Assembly: GCA_905214525.1 (NCBI GenBank)
Contig: CAJMMN010000014.1
Coordinates: 1-58,521, forward strand
Source: an uncultured bacterium
GTDB taxonomy: Bacteria; Actinomycetota; Coriobacteriia; Coriobacteriales; Coriobacteriaceae
Length of the DNA stretch: 58,521 nt
Direction of reading: 5' to 3'
Shown here: positions 52,711-58,521 of the stretch, one piece after another
How the letters are laid out: each line of letters starts with the position of its first letter
Numbering within the stretch: position 1 is the first letter of the stretch
Notes under the pieces: generated by a model
Told to the model about the DNA's origin: nothing
What the model saw: only the letters and a program-made list of their open reading frames with translations
The model's database searches: none
Position numbers and translations under genes: made by a program

Positions 52711-53811
52711 ATGGCTGCAATTTTCAATAGCCCCAGCAAGTACATCCAGGGTCCGGACGAGCTCGCCAAGCTCGGCTCCTATGTCGAGCCGCTCGGCGCT
52801 AAGGCCCTCGTCATCGTGACGCCTTCGGGCAAGAAGCGCGTCGGTGCCAAGATCGAGGGCGGTTTTGCCGAGGCTAAGGCCGAGCTGCTGTTTGAGGACT
52901 TTAACGGCGAGTGCTCCAAGGGCGAGGTCGATCGCCTGGTTGCGCTCGCTCGCGACAACGGTTGCGACATCATCGTCGGCGTCGGTGGCGGCAAGATCCT
53001 CGACACCGCGAAGGCCGTCGCCTATTACCTGGAGTCCCCGGTTATCATTTGCCCCACCATTGCTTCGACCGATGCCCCGTGTTCGGCACTTTCGGTGCTC
53101 TACACCGACGATGGCCAGTTCGATAAATATCTCTTCCTTAAGGCAAACCCCAACATTGTCCTGATGGATACGACGGTTATCGCGGCGAGCCCGGTGCGCC
53201 TGACGGTTTCCGGTATGGGCGATGCGCTCGCAACCTACTTTGAGGCCCAGGCGACGCATGATGCCGACGGTGGCACCTGCGCTGGCGGCAAGGGCGGCAT
53301 GGCCGGTCTGGCGCTCGCCAAGCTCTGCTACGAGACGCTTATGGCCGATGGCGTCAAGGCCAAGGTCGCGCTGGAGAAGGGTGCGCTCACGCCTGCAGTC
53401 GAGCATATCATCGAGGCCAATACGCTGCTTTCGGGCATTGGCTTTGAGAGCTCGGGCCTTGCTGCTGCTCATGCCATCCACAATGGCCTGACGATGCTGC
53501 CCGAGTGCCACGGCATGTATCACGGCGAGAAGGTCGCCTTTGGCACCATCGTTCAGCTGGTACTCGAGGATGCTCCGACTGAGAAACTCGAGGAAGTCTT
53601 GGGCTTCTGCATTGAGCTGGGCCTGCCGGTCACGATGAAGGAACTTGGCGTTGCCGAGCTTACGCGCGAACAGGCCATGATTGTTGCCGAGGCCGCCTGC
53701 GCGCCCGATGACACCATGTGCAACATGCCGTTTGAGGTGACGCCCGAGATGGTCGCCAACGCCATCCTGGGTGCCGACGCACTGGGTCACTACTACCTTA
53801 TGGATGAGTAA
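52711..53811 (+). CDS. gldA: Glycerol dehydrogenase
   Basis: A 366-residue zinc-dependent NAD glycerol dehydrogenase that interconverts glycerol and dihydroxyacetone. NAD-binding loop GVGGGKILDTAKAVAY; zinc ligands Asp in SGMGDALATYFEA, His in AAHAIHNGLT and His in MYHGEKVAFG are all present. Start at ATG 52711 after AGAGAATGGGATAGTT, a weak ribosome site. It follows the terminator of the alcohol dehydrogenase and has its own terminator, so its transcription needs a promoter in the short gap or read-through. Confidence 0.93.
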   Translation: MAAIFNSPSKYIQGPDELAKLGSYVEPLGAKALVIVTPSGKKRVGAKIEGGFAEAKAELLFEDFNGECSKGEVDRLVALARDNGCDIIVGVGGGKILDTAKAVAYYLESPVIICPTIASTDAPCSALSVLYTDDGQFDKYLFLKANPNIVLMDTTVIAASPVRLTVSGMGDALATYFEAQATHDADGGTCAGGKGGMAGLALAKLCYETLMADGVKAKVALEKGALTPAVEHIIEANTLLSGIGFESSGLAAAHAIHNGLTMLPECHGMYHGEKVAFGTIVQLVLEDAPTEKLEEVLGFCIELGLPVTMKELGVAELTREQAMIVAEAACAPDDTMCNMPFEVTPEMVANAILGADALGHYYLMDE

Positions 53812-53823
53812 ACTAAGGTAAGG

Positions 53824-53859
53824 AAGGGGCAAAGCCGGCAGATGGCTTTGCCCCTTTTT
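53824..53859 (+). terminator. Terminator of gldA
   Basis: AAGGGGCAAAGCC (53824-53836) pairs perfectly with GGCTTTGCCCCTT (53844-53856), followed by more Ts. Confidence 0.92.
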
Positions 53860-53863
53860 GCTA

Positions 53864-53928
53864 TGGTGCAAACTAACCTGACCCCATCGCACCAAGTTGG
53901 TGCAAAGGGGTCAGGTTACTTTGCACCA
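53864..53928. repeat. Palindromic repeat, family C
   Basis: Twenty-two-base arms (53864-53885 and 53907-53928) pair with one mismatch; they contain TGGTGCAAA and ACCTGACCCC. The loop holds GCACCAAGTTGGTGC, a second palindrome. It is REP-like and related in style, not sequence, to families A and B. Confidence 0.8.
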
Positions 53929-53958
53929 ATCGTTGTTTGATGAAGGGCGGATTCTCGT

Positions 53959-55026
53959 ATGGCGCTTCCTATGGTTTACGGCGGTCCCGGCCGGTATGTT
54001 CAGGGGCCGGGCGAACTTTCGCGTCAGGGCAGGTATTTGTCATGGTTGGGCTGCGCTGCCTATGTCTTGTTTGACCAGGGCACCGAGGATCGGCTGTGCA
54101 GGCAGATCGTCGATGGATTTCTGGATGAAGATCTAAGCGAGCCGTTCTTTAAGATTTACAACGGTCCGTGTACGGAAGATGCCGTTGTCGAAATGGCCAA
54201 GGAAGCCCGGGCCGAGTATTGCGACATGGTGGTGGGCATTGGCGGCGGCAAGATGCTCGATATCGCAAAGGCCGTTGCGTTTTATGCTGAGCTGCCGTTG
54301 TGCGTATGCCCCACGGCGGCTTCGATGGACGGTCCGTGCAGCGCGATTTCGGTGCTGTATCACGAGGACGGGTCGTTCGACCGCTACCTGGTGCTCGACA
54401 AAAATCCCGATCTGGTCGTGGTTGATACCAACGTGGTTGCGGCAGCACCACTGCGGATGACGGTCGCCGGTATGGGCGACGCACTGGCAACGTACTTCGA
54501 GGCGCGTTCATGCGCCGCGGCGAGAGGTGCGAACGAACACGGTGGCGCGCCGGGACACTTGGCCTTGGTTACGGCTCGTGCCTGCTATGACACGCTCATG
54601 GAGTGCGGCGTCGCTGCCAAGCGCGATCTCAAAAAGGGCCGTATATCGCCGGCGGTTGAGCGCCTGATCGAGTGCAATATTCTGCTCTCGGGCGTCGGCT
54701 TTGAGAGCGGCGGCTTGGCGTTGGCGCATGCCATCGCCAACGGCCTGACGATTTTGCCCGAGTGCAAGGCTATGCACGGCGAGGCCGTAGCGTTTGGTCT
54801 GGTGGTCCAGCTTCGTCTGGAGCGTGCGCCCGAGCTTGAACAGGTGCTCGAGTTTTGTCAGCGCGTTGGTCTGCCGACGACGCTCGAGGAGCTGGGCCTT
54901 GGCGAGATTTCCGATGCCGACCTGATGAGCGTTGCGGATGCGGCCTTTAGAAACGAACGCAATATGGCCAACGAGCAGGCCAAGGTGACCAAGCAAAAGC
55001 TCGTCGAGCTCATGCGCGAGGCATAG
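53959..55026 (+). CDS. Glycerol dehydrogenase paralogue
   Basis: A 355-residue protein clearly related to the gldA product upstream. It has GIGGGKMLDIAKAVAF, AGMGDALATYFEA, LAHAIANGLTIL and AMHGEAVAFG, so NAD loop and all three zinc ligands are kept. It differs across the N-terminal 60 residues and in codon choice, so it is an older duplication, perhaps with another polyol as substrate. ATG 53959 has GAAGGG upstream with a rather long spacer. It lies beyond a palindromic repeat, and its promoter is not evident. Confidence 0.88.
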   Translation: MALPMVYGGPGRYVQGPGELSRQGRYLSWLGCAAYVLFDQGTEDRLCRQIVDGFLDEDLSEPFFKIYNGPCTEDAVVEMAKEARAEYCDMVVGIGGGKMLDIAKAVAFYAELPLCVCPTAASMDGPCSAISVLYHEDGSFDRYLVLDKNPDLVVVDTNVVAAAPLRMTVAGMGDALATYFEARSCAAARGANEHGGAPGHLALVTARACYDTLMECGVAAKRDLKKGRISPAVERLIECNILLSGVGFESGGLALAHAIANGLTILPECKAMHGEAVAFGLVVQLRLERAPELEQVLEFCQRVGLPTTLEELGLGEISDADLMSVADAAFRNERNMANEQAKVTKQKLVELMREA

Positions 55027-55177
55027 TTTGGCGCTTGATCGACCTTGTGCAATCGGGGCGGCGATAGGCCATAGGCTATTTGCCGCAAAGGTGCTCCGCG
55101 TGTAATTTGCCCGAGGCACGGGCCGATAGCGTATCATTATCTCTTGCTTGTTTGCACTGCTCAGGGAGGGGCCGCGC

Positions 55178-56431
55178 ATGGCGCAGGAACACGATCTATT
55201 TGATGACATTATCGAGATCAGCAAGGGTTTCGACTTTCTTAAAAACCCGCTTGGCGGCGTGACCGATGCGCTCGATCCGTCGGCGCCGCAGTGGAATCCT
55301 GCCGACTACAAGGAGCGTCCGCGTGGCAACACCATTCCGTGTCTGACCTGCAAAAACGAAAAGAGCGGCTGCACCGCGTGCATGGACGTGTGCCCGGTCA
55401 ACGCTATCGAGGTCGAGGAAGACGCCATCGAGATCCTCGACTCCTGTCGCAAGTGCGGCCTGTGCGCCGCTGCCTGTCCGACCGAGGCGATCATCTCGCC
55501 GCGCTTGGCGCCCAAAAACCTGTATGACGACATCGTCTCTGCTGCTACGAGCCACGAGACCGCCTACGTCACCTGCACGCGCGCCCTTAAGCGCATGCCG
55601 CGCGAAAACGAGGTCGTCGTCGCCTGCGTGGGCGATATTACGGCCGAGACCTGGTTCTCGGTGCTGGCGGACTATCCCAACGTGAGCGTGTACCTGCCGT
55701 TGGGCGTGTGCGATAAGTGCCGCAACACCGGTGGCGAGGATATTCTGGGCGAGGCCATCGCCACCGCCGAGGAGTGGGCCGGTACGGGCATGGGCCTGGA
55801 GGTCGACCCCAAGAGCCTCAAATGTCATAAGCGCCGCGAGTACGAGCGCAAGGAGTACATGGATAAGATTGCCCGCACCACGGGCCTTACCGTGACCAAG
55901 CTCAACCCGGCAACGGCGGCGCTGGCCTCGGTGACGCAGAAGCTCAAAGCCCACCGCCACCAGATTACCCAGCTGGAGCGCACGCTCAATACCATGTGCG
56001 GCGCCACGACGGCAAAACGTCGCCGTACGCTTACGCACGGGCGCCAGCTGGTACTCTCGACGTTGCAAAACCACCCCGAGCTTGCCCAGAACATGCAGGT
56101 GAGCACGCCGGAATGCGATTTTGACAAGTGCACGTCGTGTGGCGAATGCGTCAACGTGTGCCCCACGTTTGCCTGCGATTTGGTGGGAAGCGGCCGCTTT
56201 GCACTGGAGTCCACGTATTGCCTAGGCTGCGGAGCCTGCGTCAAGGTGTGCCCCGAGCATGCGCTTAAGTTGGTTGAACATGATGCATCCAACCTAGTCG
56301 TCGTCGATCCCGAGGCCGAGGAAAAGGCCGCCCAGAAGGCTAGGGCCCACGAAGAAGCCCAGAAGGTCAAGGCTGAGGCGAAGGCCAAGCTCGACAAGAT
56401 GCTCGATCAGGTGGAGAAGCTCGCGGACTAG
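55178..56431 (+). CDS. Multi-cluster 4Fe-4S ferredoxin-like protein
   Basis: A 417-residue cytosolic iron-sulfur protein. Cysteine clusters: C-x2-C-x6-C-x2-C-x3-CP (about 55-73), CRKCGLCAAACP (about 90-101), a middle CDKC (about 183), CDFDKCTSCGECVNVCP (about 311-327) and CLGCGACVKVCP (about 349-360). This supports roughly four 4Fe-4S centres in two pairs separated by a non-ferredoxin middle. The C-terminus is a charged helix (KAHEEAQKVKAEAK-like). There is no membrane segment. It probably passes electrons between anaerobic oxidoreductases; the partner is unknown. ATG 55178 has GGGAGG upstream. Confidence 0.85.
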   Translation: MAQEHDLFDDIIEISKGFDFLKNPLGGVTDALDPSAPQWNPADYKERPRGNTIPCLTCKNEKSGCTACMDVCPVNAIEVEEDAIEILDSCRKCGLCAAACPTEAIISPRLAPKNLYDDIVSAATSHETAYVTCTRALKRMPRENEVVVACVGDITAETWFSVLADYPNVSVYLPLGVCDKCRNTGGEDILGEAIATAEEWAGTGMGLEVDPKSLKCHKRREYERKEYMDKIARTTGLTVTKLNPATAALASVTQKLKAHRHQITQLERTLNTMCGATTAKRRRTLTHGRQLVLSTLQNHPELAQNMQVSTPECDFDKCTSCGECVNVCPTFACDLVGSGRFALESTYCLGCGACVKVCPEHALKLVEHDASNLVVVDPEAEEKAAQKARAHEEAQKVKAEAKAKLDKMLDQVEKLAD

Positions 56432-56545
56432 TCAGCGACCCCTATCTCTGCTTCATTCGTGCCGCCGTGGCGTCCGGGTTAACCCAGATGCTGCGGCGGC
56501 GCTATACTTATGCAGTTTGAAATGCTTGTACCAAAAGGAGCTGTC

Positions 56546-57622
<1,077 letters not shown>

Positions 57623-57633
57623 GGACGACGCAC

Positions 57634-58017
57634 ATGTTTAAATATGGCAAAAAAGCCGGCTACATGGGTATTGCGCTGCTCATACTTGCGGTGATTCCGC
57701 TGGTGGTCGCAGCGTGTGTTATCCCCAACATTGGTCCCGAGGTGGCAACAAAGTTTAATGCCGCCGGCGAGGCGACGCGCTGGGGCAAGAGCTACGAGTT
57801 GCTGGCGCTGCCGGTGCTCAACCTGCTGCTGAGCGTGGTGACGTACTTTACGGCAGGACGCCAGGCTAAAAACAATGATGACTCCGCCGCCATGGCGCGT
57901 ATCGTGTGCGAACGCTACCTGCGCAACGGTTGCATCACGGGTGTGTTCCTCAACGTGGTTAACGTTTACTTTATGTACTCGGCGATTACCGGAACGGGCT
58001 TTGGCCTTGGTTTCTAG
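57634..58017 (+). CDS. Small membrane protein, DUF1648-like
   Basis: A 127-residue protein with three hydrophobic segments (about 10-32, 55-72, 100-120). The stretch VATKFNAAGEATRWGKSYELLALPVLNLL follows the DUF1648 pattern (xxHFNxxGxxDxWG), seen in SdpI-like immunity and sensor proteins. The usual His is replaced by Lys here. Function unknown. ATG 57634 has AAGGACG upstream, 11 bp after ychF, so it is likely co-transcribed. Confidence 0.75.
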   Translation: MFKYGKKAGYMGIALLILAVIPLVVAACVIPNIGPEVATKFNAAGEATRWGKSYELLALPVLNLLLSVVTYFTAGRQAKNNDDSAAMARIVCERYLRNGCITGVFLNVVNVYFMYSAITGTGFGLGF

Positions 58018-58026
58018 CTTGTCCTT

Positions 58027-58416
58027 TTAGGCAACGAGTCTGCACATATATTCAATGGCTGCTGCGAGGCCGCCGCTCGATCGTGGTTTAAAGACCATGT
58101 CGGCGGCGGTCTCGTTTTCGTATCCGGCGCCACGAAGGGCGAGTGCGATGCCGGCTTCTAGAAGGAGCGGCAGGCCGCGTTGGCTGGTTGCGATTACGGC
58201 AGCCTGATTGAGCGGGCAGCTGTGCGTTTGGCATTGGATGGCAAGTTCACCTTGCGCCGGGCAAGGGACCAGAACGGCGGCGACGCGACTTGATAGCAAT
58301 GCAAATGCTGTGCGCTCATCGGGCGAAAGGCATTCGGCTTCAACGACGACGAGCTTGGGCGGTGCGCTGTTTGTGCGAAGCGTGGCTCGGTACATGCGGA
58401 CCGAAGAACCCGACAT
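58027..58416 (-). CDS. Hypothetical protein under a palindromic operator
   Basis: A 129-residue protein with an alternating hydrophobic pattern (KLVVVEAECLSPDERTAF, VAAVLVPCPAQGELAIQC) that suggests a small alpha/beta fold. Four cysteines are present. I recognise no family. ATG 58416 has AGGAG six bases upstream on the minus strand; the frame to 58440 lacks a site. It converges on the DUF1648-like gene. A perfect 24-bp palindrome sits just upstream. Confidence 0.72.
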   Translation of the reverse strand: MSGSSVRMYRATLRTNSAPPKLVVVEAECLSPDERTAFALLSSRVAAVLVPCPAQGELAIQCQTHSCPLNQAAVIATSQRGLPLLLEAGIALALRGAGYENETAADMVFKPRSSGGLAAAIEYMCRLVA

Positions 58417-58439
58417 AGAAAACTCCTGTGTATTCGGCA

Positions 58440-58463
58440 AAACGTAAACTATAGTTTACGTTT
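58440..58463 (-). promoter_or_regulatory. Perfect 24-bp palindrome overlapping a -10 box
   Basis: AAACGTAAACTATAGTTTACGTTT reads the same on both strands in full; its centre is TATAGT, a good -10 for the minus-strand gene. The layout fits an operator whose repressor blocks RNA polymerase. The -35 is weak (TTAACA region). The remaining bases to the window end show nothing further. Confidence 0.7.
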
Positions 58464-58521
58464 TTGTTGTTAAAGGCTTTAGCCTGTGCGGGGCGCGCAG
58501 CGCGCCGCATCAGAAACCACC

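Overview
The window looks like chromosomal DNA of a GC-rich, anaerobic gut actinobacterium of the class Coriobacteriia, most like Collinsella. I infer this from gene content and codon use, not from an alignment. The pointers are gatCAB for tRNA amidation, a type III glutamine synthetase, a DUF6110 protein beside a P-type ATPase, several metal-dependent alcohol dehydrogenases, a long BTAD-type regulator, sortase-assembled pili and a multi-cluster ferredoxin. Most genes are ordinary and well spaced. Many gaps carry palindromic REP-like repeats.

Layout. 1-2.5 kb: MFS transporter and HAD phosphatase. 2.5-11.4 kb: a surface pilus locus with a large beta-helix adhesin (holding a 9-G tract that could switch it on and off), two pilins and a class C sortase. 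11.8-15.3 kb: gatC-gatA-gatB, coupled by overlapping TAATG junctions. 15.3-15.65 kb: a block of palindromes and direct repeats. 15.65-20.35 kb: an AraC-type regulator divergent from a heterodimeric ABC exporter pair. 20.5-22.9 kb: a DUF6110 protein and a metal P-type ATPase broken by a one-base frameshift. 23.0-23.9 kb: a RelB-like/PIN toxin-antitoxin pair with a clear promoter and operator. 24.6-25.0 kb: tmRNA, then repeats. 25.6-34.0 kb: patatin, rplM-rpsI, glmM, a PTS EIIA, nagB and a 999-residue STAND/BTAD regulator.

34.0-43.7 kb, minus strand: yhbY, a methyltransferase, a UPF0210 protein, then a methionine-synthesis operon (metF, a stand-alone methionine synthase activation domain, metH lacking that domain). 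The operon is split by a more AT-rich restriction-modification module (C5-cytosine methyltransferase plus DUF4928 protein). 44.1-46.5 kb: glnA type III and tRNA-Glu. 46.6-50.9 kb, minus strand: a MurT-GatD fusion for peptidoglycan amidation and two unrecognised helical-repeat-like proteins. 51.4-55.0 kb: an iron alcohol dehydrogenase and two glycerol dehydrogenase paralogues. 55.2-58.4 kb: a polyferredoxin, ychF, a small membrane protein and a hypothetical gene under a perfect 24-bp palindrome.

The best candidates for something new are the poly-G switch in the pilus adhesin, the restriction-modification module inside the methionine operon with its translational overlap into metH, the MurT-GatD fusion, and three distinct intergenic repeat architectures: a 142-bp element with 36-bp perfect inverted ends, a roughly 143-bp palindrome, and a 62-bp tandem hairpin array next to tmRNA.
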